Shown one piece after another: positions 25,940 through 35,446 of a DNA stretch of 64,000 bases; position 1 is the first letter of the stretch; every line of letters starts with the position of its first letter. Source of the stretch: Streptomyces sedi (GTDB lineage Bacteria > Actinomycetota > Actinomycetes > Streptomycetales > Streptomycetaceae); assembly GCF_006335015.1 (NCBI RefSeq), contig NZ_VDGT01000001.1, forward strand, positions 496,001 to 560,000. The letters are read 5' to 3'. The notes under the pieces were generated by a model, which ran no database searches, was not told where the DNA came from, and saw nothing but the letters and a program-made list of their open reading frames with translations. Both the position numbers and the translations under genes were made by a program.

Positions 25940-27930
25940 GCTGCCTGGGCCTCCAGCACGTGCAGCCAGTTGCGGAAGTCGCCCACGGTGCGCAACCCGG
26001 CCAGCTCCTCGGCCTCGACCTCGTAGCCGTGGTCGGAGGCCAGTCGCAGGATGATCCGCACCCGGGCGAGGGAGTCGATGCCCATGTCCGTCAGGAGCGA
26101 GCCGTCGGAGTAGTCGGCCGAGGTGCTCCTGGCGTGCTCGCGCAGCACCGTGGTGGCGAGGTCCGAACCGGCGGCCGGGGTCTCGGCCACCCGCTCGCCC
26201 GGCCAGTAGCGGCGGGTCTGCCAGGGGTAGGTGGGCAGCGGGACATAGAGGTGGTCGGGGCCGAAGACGCTCTCCCACCGCACGTCGTGGCCGCGCCGGT
26301 ACTGCTCGGCCGCGGCGGCCAGCGGCAGCGAGGCGACCTCGGGGTCGGCGAGCCGGCCGGGGTCGGTGAGCGCCCGCACCATCGCCTCGCGGCTGTCGGC
26401 CATCACGGCCACCCGGAACGGGTGGTGCTCGCGCCGGGTCGCCGCGCTGAAGCAGATGTCGGCGAGCGCGAACTCGGCGCCCCTGCCGCCGGGCGACAGG
26501 TAGTCGACATAGGAACGCACCAGGTCCTGGAGCGCGGGGATGGAACGGGCGGAGAGCGTCAGCAGACAGACCTCCTCGTCACCGCCGGCGTGCCGGGGGT
26601 CGGCGTGCCGGGAGGTGACCGTCTCTCCCTGACGCACCACGACGTGGGCGTTGAGCGCCGACGATCCCTGACCGCTGACACCGGCGATGGCGGGGCGGCC
26701 CGCCCCTGGCAGCTCCTGGAGCCGGGTGGCGAGGGCCAGCGGCAGTCGGTCCCAGGCGACCGTGGGGTTGAGGCGGGAGACGTTGAGGCTGGGCGGCACC
26801 TGGCCGTGTTCGAGGGCCAGCACCGTCTTGATGAGCCCGGCGATGCCGCCGGCGGCCTCGGCGTGGCCGATGTTGCTCTTCACCGAGCCCACCAGGCAGG
26901 GGCGTTCGGCGGGGCGTCCCTCGCCCAGCACCTCGCCGAGCGCGGTGAGTTCGAGGGGGTCGAGGGCCGGGGAGCCGGCGCCGTGCGCCTCGACGAAGTC
27001 CACGTCCGCCGGGCATATGCCGGCGTCCTCGTAGGCCCAGCGCAGCACGTCGCGCTGGCCGTCGAGCGAGGGCGTCAGCACGGAGTCGCTGGTCTGGCCG
27101 TCGTTGCCGATGGCGCTGCCGGCGATCACCGCGCGGACCCGGTCGCCGTCGGCTATCGCCTGCCGCAGCGGCTTGAGTACGACCACGCCCACCGCGTCGC
27201 TGGGGGCGAAGCCGTCGGCGTCGGCGGAGCCGAACTTGACCCGGCCATCGCTGGAGAGCGAGCCGGCCTGCGTCATCAGCACGCCCTCGTCGGGGCGGAG
27301 CAGCAGGTTGACGCCGGCGACGACCGCCAGCCTGGTCTCGCCAGCGCGCAGGCTCATCACGGCGGAGTGCACCGCGGTCAGCGAGGAGGCGCAGGCGGTG
27401 TCGTAGACGACGCTCGGTCCGCGCAGGTCGAACTCGTGCGAGAGCCGGGCGGCCAGCAGCGAGCGGTAGTTGTGGAACGCGGAGGGGGTGACCGCGGTCA
27501 GGCCGCGCCGGTACTGCTCCTCAAGGAAGTCGGAGCGGGCCGCGCCGACGAAGACGCCGGTGCGGGTGCCGGCGAGGTCGCGGGGCAACTGCCCGGCGTC
27601 CTCCAGCGCCTCCCAGGTGGCCATGAGCAGCAGTCGTTGCTGCGGGTCGAGTTCGGTGGCCTCCGCGGTGGAGATCCCGAAGAACTCGGCGTCGAAGTCG
27701 GCCATGCCCCGGACGTATCCGGCCCGTCGGGCGCCGACGGTGCCGGGCTCCGCGCGCGGGGAGTAGAGGGCGTCCACGTCGTAGCGGTCGGCGGGGGTGT
27801 CGCTGGTCGCGTCCAGGCCGTCGCGCAGCACCTCCCAGAGCTGGTCGGGGTCATCGGCGCCAGGGAGCCGGCAGGCTGTGCCGATCACCGCGACCGCGCG
27901 TTCCTCGACCTCCGCTGTCGAACTCTTCAC
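25936..27930 (-). CDS. Type I ketosynthase-ACP didomain protein
   Basis: A 664-residue polyketide synthase-like protein with only two recognisable domains. KS: Cys180 in DTACASSL, His316 in EAHGAGS (usual form EAHGTGT), His356 in NIGHAEAAGG. A linker follows (CFSAATRREHHPFRVAVMA, then PLPTYPWQTRRYW, the usual post-AT linker) though no AT domain lies between. ACP: Ser620 in DMGIDSL. GAAGGAG lies before the GTG. With the adjacent adenylation enzyme and flavoenzyme it suggests a one-extension hybrid pathway. Confidence 0.88.
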   Translation of the reverse strand: MKSSTAEVEERAVAVIGTACRLPGADDPDQLWEVLRDGLDATSDTPADRYDVDALYSPRAEPGTVGARRAGYVRGMADFDAEFFGISTAEATELDPQQRLLLMATWEALEDAGQLPRDLAGTRTGVFVGAARSDFLEEQYRRGLTAVTPSAFHNYRSLLAARLSHEFDLRGPSVVYDTACASSLTAVHSAVMSLRAGETRLAVVAGVNLLLRPDEGVLMTQAGSLSSDGRVKFGSADADGFAPSDAVGVVVLKPLRQAIADGDRVRAVIAGSAIGNDGQTSDSVLTPSLDGQRDVLRWAYEDAGICPADVDFVEAHGAGSPALDPLELTALGEVLGEGRPAERPCLVGSVKSNIGHAEAAGGIAGLIKTVLALEHGQVPPSLNVSRLNPTVAWDRLPLALATRLQELPGAGRPAIAGVSGQGSSALNAHVVVRQGETVTSRHADPRHAGGDEEVCLLTLSARSIPALQDLVRSYVDYLSPGGRGAEFALADICFSAATRREHHPFRVAVMADSREAMVRALTDPGRLADPEVASLPLAAAAEQYRRGHDVRWESVFGPDHLYVPLPTYPWQTRRYWPGERVAETPAAGSDLATTVLREHARSTSADYSDGSLLTDMGIDSLARVRIILRLASDHGYEVEAEELAGLRTVGDFRNWLHVLEAQAA

Positions 27931-28982
27931 CAGTCAACTCCTTCGTTTCTCTGACGTCCCTGCGGTGGTGCGGTGTTCGTGCGTGGTGCTCGGGTGGTGC
28001 GGGGGGTGCCTGACGGTGGCGCGTCGCGGTGCGGGCGCCTACTCCCCGTAGAGAATCCGGGTGTTGTCCTGCCTGTCCGTAGCTGTTCGCTCGCGGGTTG
28101 TTCCGCTGCCTGGCCGAACTTGTGCGGGGCCGGACTCGCCGTCCGCCCCGTGCCCCTATCGGTAGGCCACTCCCGTGGTCGGGGGAGTGGTATCGCGCCA
28201 ACTCCGATACGGGTTGTTCGCTCGTCTGTGGTCAGCTCCGCTCTTCTGAGTGCGTGGTGCCTCGGTCATATGCCTTACGACAGGGCATGGTGCCGCCCAC
28301 GAGCCGGAAACGCCATCCATGACGGGGAATCAGGCCGCCCCCATTTCGGAGCAACCTTGCCTGGGGGTCCGGCGAGTACGGACGCGCCGATCCGAACAGT
28401 TCGGCACGTCTGGAGCGAATCGGGCACCGAACCCGTCCGACCTGCCGGAAATGGCCGGGCCTGAACCTCGGCGGTACCGGCGTGGAGGCTTGCTCTCGGC
28501 TGTCTCATGACCTCGTGACTGACGAAGTGACGCGGGCGACGGACACGGCAGACGCACCCTACGCGAAAGTAGGCGATCAACTCACGGTTCTTAACCGGCT
28601 CTTTACGGTGATGACACGCACTTGTTCGTTCAGATTCCGGTACACAAGTGACCAGCTGGTGCGTCCCCTGCCTCACCGGACACACCCGCCCTGCGGGGTA
28701 CCCGCCGGCAGTGACCGCGACACGTTGCCACCCGAAGTCATCGATCCCATCGGAAGATTGTCGTACGACCTAGGGAGTTCCGCCCGTTTCTGACCGGGAA
28801 TGACGAAAACTGAGCGCGCCAGGATTGAGGAGGTCCGGATCTGGACAAGCTCCGTAGTTGCGCCCTCCTCGGCGGCGTGAGCGAACGGTGAGACAGAGGA
28901 GCAAGGTGTGACGAGCGCCGCGTGACAAAAGGCGCCCCAACTCCCCCGGCGGGGCGGCGCACCGGGGTTCGGTTCTGGTTTC
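27931..28982. other. About 1 kb gene-poor, lower-GC region
   Basis: GC is clearly below the neighbouring genes and no frame shows the strong third-position GC of real genes here. Visible structure: hairpin CCACTCCC/GGGAGTGG at 28167-28190, a GGGGC/GCCCC stem around 28123-28152, and the palindrome GTCGTACGAC at 28760-28769. It must hold the promoter of the KS-ACP operon (minus) and of the GAF gene (plus); a decayed regulatory gene is possible. Confidence 0.5.
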
Positions 28983-30038
28983 ATGTGGGCCATGAAGCCC
29001 CTGACACCCGATCAAGCCCCCAACGAGGGTGAGCAGCGCAGGCGGCGGTTGCAGCTTCTCGGTCTGAACGACTCCGAGCCCGAGGCAAAGTTTGACCGCA
29101 TCGCCCGGCTGGCCGGCAGTCTCGCGCAGGCACCCCTTGCCATGGTCAATTTCATCAGCGACGAGCGCCAGATGTTCCGTGGTATGTACACGCCCCCCGT
29201 CGCGGCCGACGAGAACGCCGGCCTGGAGAGCGACGGCCGGGGCATAGCCTTCGACCTCAACAACATCCCCGAGATAGCCCGCGAGGCGCCGGTCGACTAC
29301 GGGTTCTGCCCCCATGTCGTCGCGCAGGGCTCGCAGTTGGCCCTGGACGACGTCTTCGACTACCCCAGGTTCAAGGGCAACCCGCTGGTCAACGAGATGG
29401 GCGTGCGCGCCTACCTCGGCACCCCGCTGCTCGACCACACCGGGCAGATCCTCGGCACGGTCTGCGTCGCCGACATGCGTCCCCGCCAGTGGGACTCCCG
29501 CCACATGGAGGGGATGCAGAACCTCGCCGAGACCCTTCTCTCCGAGTTCCAGCTGCGGGACAGCCTGCTGACCCAGCAGCAGGAGATGTTCGCCGTCTTC
29601 GACGGCGCGCCGTTCCCCATCATGCTGACCCAGGGGCCGAACCACCTGCTGCGTTACGCCAACGCCAAGCAGGGCGCCTCGTTCGGGCGGGTCCAGCAGC
29701 TGAGCGCGGGCCGCGAGTCGCTGCCCGGGCTCGACGCCGTCGGTGTCTTCGCGACCATGGACCGGGCGTACCACACCGGTCAGACGGCCAGCCTGGCCGA
29801 GGCCAGGATCGCCTCCTACGACGCGACGACCCCGCAGAACTTCACCTTCACCTGCACCCCCGTGCGGCTCTCGCCCAAGGCACCGGTGAGCGGGGTGCTC
29901 ACCGTCGCGGTGAACATCACCCACCAGACGCCGGCACAGAGCGAGGCCCAGCAGATGGCCGCCGAGTTCACCTCACAGGTGGAGCGGCTCGGTTCCGGGG
30001 GCGTCCCCGGCTGGTCGCAGGCCCGCCCGGCGATCTGA
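28983..30038 (+). CDS. GAF-PAS sensor protein
   Basis: A 351-residue soluble protein. An N-terminal GAF domain (FDRIARLAGSLAQAPLAMVNFISDERQMFRG, FCPHVVAQG, AYLGTPLLDHTGQILGTVCVAD) is followed by a PAS-like domain (LLTQQQEMFAVFDGAPFPIMLT to the end). No output domain is present, so it is a ligand-binding or signalling adaptor. The ribosome site is weak and the start could be the ATG at 28992. It lies alone after a long intergenic region. Confidence 0.82.
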   Translation: MWAMKPLTPDQAPNEGEQRRRRLQLLGLNDSEPEAKFDRIARLAGSLAQAPLAMVNFISDERQMFRGMYTPPVAADENAGLESDGRGIAFDLNNIPEIAREAPVDYGFCPHVVAQGSQLALDDVFDYPRFKGNPLVNEMGVRAYLGTPLLDHTGQILGTVCVADMRPRQWDSRHMEGMQNLAETLLSEFQLRDSLLTQQQEMFAVFDGAPFPIMLTQGPNHLLRYANAKQGASFGRVQQLSAGRESLPGLDAVGVFATMDRAYHTGQTASLAEARIASYDATTPQNFTFTCTPVRLSPKAPVSGVLTVAVNITHQTPAQSEAQQMAAEFTSQVERLGSGGVPGWSQARPAI

Positions 30039-30050
30039 CGGTCGGGCGGT

Positions 30051-30082
30051 CCCTTTCCGGCCGCCACGGCGGCCGGAAAGGG
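30051..30082 (+). terminator. Terminator after the GAF gene
   Basis: CCCTTTCCGGCCGCC and its exact complement, two-base loop, 13 bases after the GAF-PAS stop codon. Confidence 0.75.
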
Positions 30083-30365
30083 GGCGGAGAGGGGCTACTT
30101 TCGGCCATTCCTTGGTGATTGACCGTGACGGTTATCGCGCCATCCAGACGGCGCGGTGACCGTTTCACCATCTCTGCGGAGATCTCTCCCGATCCCTCAC
30201 CCCTTCCGCGCCCCCGCCGCGCACACCCCGTGGAGACAGAACACCCCCTTCTGTCCGGGCCTCCGCCCGACGCCCCGCCACGGCCCGACGAGAACCGGCC
30301 GATTCCGCGCCGCGTCCGGCTGACCGGAAACACCGTACGGCGCCCGGCGGTTCAGGCCCGGGGTG
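30083..30365. other. Intergenic region with no gene seen
   Basis: About 280 bases between the GAF gene terminator and the 3' end of the TetR gene. It has lower GC around 30110-30200 and small hairpin words (GCGCCATCCAGACGGCGC) but no supported coding sequence. Confidence 0.45.
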
Positions 30366-30971
30366 CTAGGTGTGTTGTTCGGGCAGGTTGGCGACGTTCG
30401 CCCCCCGCCGGGGCGGCTGCGCGCGCAGCGCCAACAGCGCGAGTTCCGCGTAACGGCGGGACGCCGGCCCCGGATCGGGGCCCGCGGCGGCCACCACACC
30501 CGCGTGCCCGAACGCCAGCAGGCACAGGTCCCCCCGGTCGACGGAGCGGCGCACGACCCCGGCCGCGCGGGCCCGCGCCAGGATCGCGTCCAGGCGTCCC
30601 AGCTCCTCGGCCAACGTCTCCACCTCCGCCAGCGCCCTGTCGGTAACCCCCCGGTCCCGCAGCTGCGTCGCACACATGCGCAGCACCATCCCCCGCACGG
30701 CCTCCCACGGGTCGGGGTGCGCCTCCAGCCGTCGCAACACCCCGTGGCACTCGGCGCGTTGATCGGCGCACGCCGCCTCCACCAGGTCCTCCCTCGTCGG
30801 AAACCTGCGGTACAGCGTCGCCACCCCCACCCCCGCCCGGCGGGCGACCCGGCTCGCGGGGGCGCGTTCGCCGGACTCCGCGAACACCGCGCGGGCCGCC
30901 GCGACGATCCGCCCCCGGTTCCCCTCGGCGTCGGCGCGCAGTCGCGCGCGCGGCGGCTGAGACGCTTCCAT
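30366..30971 (-). CDS. TetR-family regulator
   Basis: A 201-residue TetR protein. Helix-turn-helix: RIVAAARAVFAESGERAPASRVARRAGVGVATLYRRFPTREDLVEAA. The C-terminal domain resembles the set with the VTDRALAEVETLAEELGRLDAILARARAAGVVR pattern. ATG at 30971 has AGAGGAAG upstream; an upstream ATG adds five residues. Divergent from the oxidoreductase at 31073, which it probably represses through the 100-base shared region. Confidence 0.88.
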   Translation of the reverse strand: MEASQPPRARLRADAEGNRGRIVAAARAVFAESGERAPASRVARRAGVGVATLYRRFPTREDLVEAACADQRAECHGVLRRLEAHPDPWEAVRGMVLRMCATQLRDRGVTDRALAEVETLAEELGRLDAILARARAAGVVRRSVDRGDLCLLAFGHAGVVAAAGPDPGPASRRYAELALLALRAQPPRRGANVANLPEQHT

Positions 30972-31072
30972 GCCGCTTCCTCTCACTTAGCCCCGGAACC
31001 CGCCGGTCCGCGGTGCGCCGACGCTACGTTCACCCAGCGTAAGCCGCTCTCTTCCCGCCTGGAGGTCCCACC

Positions 31073-32050
31073 GTGCTCGCCGCCCGCTACCACCGTCACG
31101 GTCCGCCCGAGGTCCTGCGGGTGGAGGAGGTGCCCGAGCCCGAACCCGCCGCCGGCCAGGTGCGGGTGCGGGTCCACGCCACCAGCGTCAACGGCGGCGA
31201 CCTGCACGCGCGCGCCGGCCGGCTGCGGTGGATGTCACGGCGCCGGCCCCCGTTCGGCACCGGGCTCGACATCTCCGGCGAGGTGGACGCCCTCGGCCCC
31301 GGCGTCACGGACCTGGCCGTGGGGCAGCGGGTGTGGGGGGCGCTGCCCCGCTCGGCGGTCTTCGCGCCGGTCGGCGCCGCGGCAGAGGCGACGGTGGTGG
31401 AGGCGGCGCGGCTGGGGCCGCTGCCCGAGGGGATCGACCCGGCGCGGGCCGCGGCGCTCCCCGGCGTGGGAACGACCGCCGTCAACGCGCTGCTGACCCG
31501 GGGACGGCTGCGCGCCGGGCAGCGGCTGCTGGTGCGCGGCGGCGCGGGCGGGGTCGGCAGCGCGGCGGTCGTACTCGGCCACGCGCTGGGTGCGCATGTC
31601 ACCGCGCTGGCCGGGGAGTCGACGCTGGAGGCGGTGCGCGCGCTCGGCGCGGACGAGGCGCTGGACTACCGCGAGGCGCGCCCCGCCGAACTGGAACGTT
31701 TCGACGTGATCCTGGACACCTCGGGCGCGCCCGGGCTGCCGGGCTGGCACCGCCGGCTGCGCCCGCGCGGCCGGATGGTCACGATCGCGCCGACCCACCC
31801 GCGTACCGCCGTGGCGATTCTCCTCTCCACGGTGCACGGCCCCCGCCGGATGCGCTTCTTCAGCGGCGACATCCGCCGCGCCGACCTGGACGCGTTGGCC
31901 GCGCACGTGACGCGCGGCGAGCTGCGTCCCGTGGTCGCCTCAACCCACGCCCTGGCCGAGATCGCGGACGCGCACCGGGCGTTGGAACGGGGTGGCGGCG
32001 TCGGCAAGCGGGTTGTTGTTGGCGGGGCGACAACTGTTCGCGGCGGCTGA
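31073..32050 (+). CDS. Zinc-independent MDR alcohol dehydrogenase / quinone oxidoreductase
   Basis: A 325-residue medium-chain reductase: N-terminal GroES-like domain (EVPEPEPAAGQVRVRVHATSVNGGDLHAR), cofactor motif GGAGGVGSAAVVLGHALGAHV, and the family tail ALEIADAHRALERG. It lacks the catalytic zinc ligands, as in NADPH:quinone oxidoreductases. GTG start with GGAGGT upstream. Target of the divergent TetR gene is inferred from position. Confidence 0.87.
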   Translation: MLAARYHRHGPPEVLRVEEVPEPEPAAGQVRVRVHATSVNGGDLHARAGRLRWMSRRRPPFGTGLDISGEVDALGPGVTDLAVGQRVWGALPRSAVFAPVGAAAEATVVEAARLGPLPEGIDPARAAALPGVGTTAVNALLTRGRLRAGQRLLVRGGAGGVGSAAVVLGHALGAHVTALAGESTLEAVRALGADEALDYREARPAELERFDVILDTSGAPGLPGWHRRLRPRGRMVTIAPTHPRTAVAILLSTVHGPRRMRFFSGDIRRADLDALAAHVTRGELRPVVASTHALAEIADAHRALERGGGVGKRVVVGGATTVRGG

Positions 32051-32260
32051 GGCGATTTGTCGGCCTCAGGTGGTTGTTCTTACCCGGGCGACAACGGTCG
32101 GGGGCGGCTCGGGTGAGGTGCCGGCCTCAGCCCGCTGGCGGGTTGCTCGCGCAGTTCCCCGCGCCCCCGCCGGCGCCGGCAAGCGGCTCGGGTGGACTGT
32201 CGGCCTCAGCCCGGTGACGGGTTGCTCGCGCAGTTCCCCGCGACCCCGCCGGCGCCGGCT
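32043..32260. repeat. 79-bp direct repeats carrying the GCGCAGTTCCCCGCG element
   Basis: Two adjacent 79-bp units (32104-32182 and 32183-32260), each with GCGGCTCGGGTG, GGCCTCAGCCCG and GTTGCTCGCGCAGTTCCCCGCG, and a degenerate partial third copy starting about 32043. The shared core is the dispersed streptomycete intergenic element also present at 35.45 kb and 50.6 kb. Confidence 0.8.
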
Positions 32261-32311
32261 CAGTTCGGTGGGGGTGGCTCGCGTCCCTGCCGGCGTCGGT
32301 AGGCGGAGCGG

Positions 32312-32890
32312 TCAGGGGGTCGCGATCACGCGGTCGACCGCGGCGCGGATCAGTTGCGCGCGTTCCGTCTCGTCGAAGACGTCGGGCAGGGTGAGCTGTT
32401 CGACGATCAGCCAGTTGTAGGCGCAGATCAGCAGCTTGACGGCGGTGGCGTCGCCGGGCAGGCCGGAGGCCTCCTGCGCGGCGACGTTGTGCGCGATGTC
32501 GGCGCGCACCCGCTCCGTGAGCAGTCGGCGTAGCTCGGGGCGGCGGGTGGCCTCCAGCCGCAGTTCGAGGAAGGCGAGATAGCCGCTGCGGAAGCCGCCG
32601 ACCCGGGCGACCAGGTCGCTCATCAGCTCCGCGTAACGCTCGGTGGTCGGGGGCCCCTCCTGGTGTGCGGCGACGGTGGCCTCGTCGGGCGTGAGGCGTT
32701 CGTAGACCCGGGAGCCGGCCTGGATGAGGAGCTGGTCGCGGTTGGCGAAGTAGTTCGAGGTCGTGCCGCCCGGCACCCCCGCCTCGGCGTCCACGGCGCG
32801 GAAGGTCAGCCCGCGCGCCCCCTGGTCGGCCAGCACCTGGATCGCGGCATCGAGAAGGGCCGCCCGCCGTTCGTCGTTTCTGCGGACCAT
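32312..32890 (-). CDS. TetR-family regulator
   Basis: A 192-residue TetR protein: DNA-binding domain RRAALLDAAIQVLADQGARGLTFRAVDAEAGVPGGTTSNYFANRDQLL; the C-terminal ligand domain contains RSGYLAFLELRLEATRRPELRRLL. Divergent from the DHFR-fold gene with an 88-base gap that contains the palindrome CGTAGTACTACG. ATG at 32890 chosen because the longer frame runs through the operator. Confidence 0.9.
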   Translation of the reverse strand: MVRRNDERRAALLDAAIQVLADQGARGLTFRAVDAEAGVPGGTTSNYFANRDQLLIQAGSRVYERLTPDEATVAAHQEGPPTTERYAELMSDLVARVGGFRSGYLAFLELRLEATRRPELRRLLTERVRADIAHNVAAQEASGLPGDATAVKLLICAYNWLIVEQLTLPDVFDETERAQLIRAAVDRVIATP

Positions 32891-32905
32891 TGACACCACT
32901 CCAGT

Positions 32906-32917
32906 CGTAGTACTACG
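32906..32917. promoter_or_regulatory. Candidate TetR operator, palindrome CGTAGTACTACG
   Basis: A perfect 12-bp palindrome midway between divergent start codons, flanked by two ACCACTCC direct repeats (about 32895 and 32924) and a further AGTACT half-site at about 32936. This is the expected place for autoregulation by the TetR protein. Confidence 0.6.
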
Positions 32918-32978
32918 GTTAAACCACTCCATTCAGAGTACTTCCAACCGCGCAGTCACGACAAGGCGGGAGCCACCC

Positions 32979-33569
32979 ATGCGCAAGCTTGTCTACTACG
33001 TCGCGACCTCCCTCGACGGACGGATCGCCGGCCCCGACGGGCAGTTCGACTTCTACTACTCGGGCGACGAGCGGCAGGCCGCCGCCTACTCGGCCTGGAT
33101 GACCGAGCGGTACCCGGAGACGGTGCCGACCGCCTTCCGCGAGCAGGTGGGCGTCACCGACGCCGAGCCACGGCGCTTCGACACCGTGTTGATGGGGCGC
33201 GGTTCCTACGAACCGGCCCTCAGCCAGGGGGTGGTCAGCCCCTACGCCCATCTGCGGCAGTACGTCGTCTCCCGCACGCTCCCAAAGAATCCGGAGGCCG
33301 GGATCACGCTGGTCCGCGAGGACCCGGTGGGCCTGGTGCGGGAGCTGAAACGGGAGGAGTCCGACAGGGACATCTGGCTCTGCGGCGGCGGCAAGCTCGC
33401 CGGGGTGCTGATGTCCGAGATCGACGAGCTGGTGATCAAGAGCTACCCGGTGCTCGCCGGCGCCGGAGTCCCCCTCGTGGACGGGGAGTTCGACCCGACG
33501 GTCTTCACTGTCACCGACCGGCGCACGTTCGACGGCGGGGTGGTCGTCAGCTGGCTGGACCGGCGGTGA
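32979..33569 (+). CDS. Dihydrofolate reductase-fold (RibD C-terminal-like) protein
   Basis: A 196-residue protein of the DHFR/RibD_C family: [21 protein letters not shown] at the N-terminus, [11 protein letters not shown], and the late [12 protein letters not shown] and [16 protein letters not shown]. Such proteins are NADPH-dependent reductases of unknown substrate. GCGGGAG precedes the ATG. The 3' end overlaps that of the convergent ABC transporter gene by 23 bases. Confidence 0.87.
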   Translation: MRKLVYYVATSLDGRIAGPDGQFDFYYSGDERQAAAYSAWMTERYPETVPTAFREQVGVTDAEPRRFDTVLMGRGSYEPALSQGVVSPYAHLRQYVVSRTLPKNPEAGITLVREDPVGLVRELKREESDRDIWLCGGGKLAGVLMSEIDELVIKSYPVLAGAGVPLVDGEFDPTVFTVTDRRTFDGGVVVSWLDRR

Positions 33570-35361
33570 CGTCGACGGCGGGGGCTCCCGCCGCCTCCCC
33601 CCGCTCGGCGAGGAACTGCGTGGCGGCCAGCTCGGCGTACAGCCCGCTGGCCGCGACCAGCTCCGCGTGGGTCCCGACCGCCCTGACCCGGCCGGCCTCC
33701 AGGACCACGATCCGGTCGGCCGAGGTCACCGTCGAGAGCCGGTGCGCGACCACCAGCACCGTGGTGCGGAGGGCGACATCCGCCACGGTGTCGCGCAGCG
33801 CCGCCTCGTTGACCGCGTCCAGCTGCGAGGTCGCCTCGTCCAACAGCAGCAGCCTGGGCTGACGCAGCAACGCCCGCGCGATGGCGACCCGTTGGCGTTC
33901 ACCGCCGGAGAGCTTGGTGCCGCGGTGGCCCACCACCGTCTCCAGCCCCTCGGGCAGCCGCTCGACCAACGCGGTCAGCCGCGCGGTGCGCAGCGTCTCC
34001 TCCAGCGCCGCCTCCGAGGTCTCCGGCGCGCCGAAGAGCAGGTTGTCGCGGAGGGTCCCGGAGAGCACCGGCGCGTCCTGCTCGACATAGCCGATCGCCG
34101 CGCGCAGCTCGGCCAGCTCCCACTCGCGCACGTCGCGGCCGTCGAGCAGCACCCGGCCCCCGGTGGCGTCGTAGAACCGCTCGATCAGGGAGAAGACCGT
34201 GGTCTTGCCTGCCCCCGAGGGGCCGACGAACGCCGTCATCCCGCGCGCCGGCACATGGAAGTCCACCCCGTGGTGCACCGCCGGCAGATCGGGCGCGTAG
34301 CGGAAACGCACCCCCTCGAACGTGACCGCCGCCGGCTCCCCGCCCGGCGGGCGCGGCGCGCCCTCGGAGACCGGCTCCGCCGGCATCGCCCACACCTCGC
34401 GGATGCGGCTGATCGCCGCCGAACCGACCTGGTACTGGGTGACGGCGGTGACCACGTCCTGAAGCGGGGAGATCAGATAGAACACGTAGAGCAGGAACGC
34501 CACCAGGGTGCCGATATCGATCGTCCCCGTCGCGACCCGCGCGCCGCCGACCGCCAGCACGGTGAGAAACGCGCCCTGCACCGCCAGGCCCATCGTGTTC
34601 CCCGCGATCGCGCCCCACTTGGCGGAGGTGACGCTGGCCCGCCAGGAGCGTTCCGCCGCCTCGTGGACGGTGCGCTCCTCCCGCGCCTCGGCCCCGGCGG
34701 CCTTCACCGTGCGCAGTGCGCCCAGCACCCGCTCCAGGCTGGCGCCCATGTCCCCGACGGACTGCTGTGCGCGCTTGCTCGCCCGGTTGATCAACGGGGC
34801 GATGAACCCGATGACCACACCGGCCACGGCTATCACTCCGAGCGTCACCGCCAGCAGCACCGGGTCGACCAGGGCCATCATCACCAGCGTCGCCACCAGC
34901 GTGAGCCCGCCCGTGCCGAGGCCGATCAGCGACTGGGTGGTCATCGCGCGCAGCAGCGTGGTGTCGGAGGTGGCGCGGGAGAGCAGGTCGCCCGGCTCGC
35001 TGCCGTCGACCGCGGAGACGCGCAGCCGCAGCAGATAGGAGGTCAACGAGCGGCGCGCGGTCAGCACCACGGACTCGGCGGTGCGGGACAGCACGTAGTA
35101 GCCGAGCGCGCCGAGCGCCGCGTTGGTCACGACGAGGCCGGTGAGCAGGAACAGCTCGCCGGCGATGCCGCCGTCGTCGTCCAGGCTCTCGATCAGCGAA
35201 CGGGCCACCAGCGGCAGCGCGAGGCCGGTGGCGCCGGTGACCAGCGACAGCGTGGCGCCGAGCAGCAACGCCCAACGGTGCGGGCGGACATACCCCAGCA
35301 GCACCCGCCATGCCGGGCCCTCGTCGGCGCGGGTCTCCGTGGCCGTGGCCGGCTCCGACAT
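33547..35361 (-). CDS. ABC transporter, fused permease-ATPase (multidrug exporter type)
   Basis: A 604-residue half-transporter. Six transmembrane helices (residues about 25-310) precede an ATPase with Walker [10 protein letters not shown], signature LSGGERQR, Walker [14 protein letters not shown] and the H-loop VAHRLST. Exporters of this architecture pump drugs, lipids or peptides as homodimers. GGGGGAG precedes the ATG at 35361. The 3' end overlaps the DHFR-fold gene. Confidence 0.92.
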   Translation of the reverse strand: MSEPATATETRADEGPAWRVLLGYVRPHRWALLLGATLSLVTGATGLALPLVARSLIESLDDDGGIAGELFLLTGLVVTNAALGALGYYVLSRTAESVVLTARRSLTSYLLRLRVSAVDGSEPGDLLSRATSDTTLLRAMTTQSLIGLGTGGLTLVATLVMMALVDPVLLAVTLGVIAVAGVVIGFIAPLINRASKRAQQSVGDMGASLERVLGALRTVKAAGAEAREERTVHEAAERSWRASVTSAKWGAIAGNTMGLAVQGAFLTVLAVGGARVATGTIDIGTLVAFLLYVFYLISPLQDVVTAVTQYQVGSAAISRIREVWAMPAEPVSEGAPRPPGGEPAAVTFEGVRFRYAPDLPAVHHGVDFHVPARGMTAFVGPSGAGKTTVFSLIERFYDATGGRVLLDGRDVREWELAELRAAIGYVEQDAPVLSGTLRDNLLFGAPETSEAALEETLRTARLTALVERLPEGLETVVGHRGTKLSGGERQRVAIARALLRQPRLLLLDEATSQLDAVNEAALRDTVADVALRTTVLVVAHRLSTVTSADRIVVLEAGRVRAVGTHAELVAASGLYAELAATQFLAERGEAAGAPAVDVTAGPAS

Positions 35362-35446
35362 CGTTCCGCTCCCCCCGGGGATGGTCATTCCCCTCCGGGA
35401 GACAGAACGCACGAGGCGGCGCGAAGGTTGCCTCGCCCCGGGACGT

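Noticed and set aside
27973..28685. Several 70-160-codon frames in the gap upstream of the KS-ACP gene
   Set aside because: No third-position GC bias, no ribosome sites and no recognisable motif; left as non-coding.
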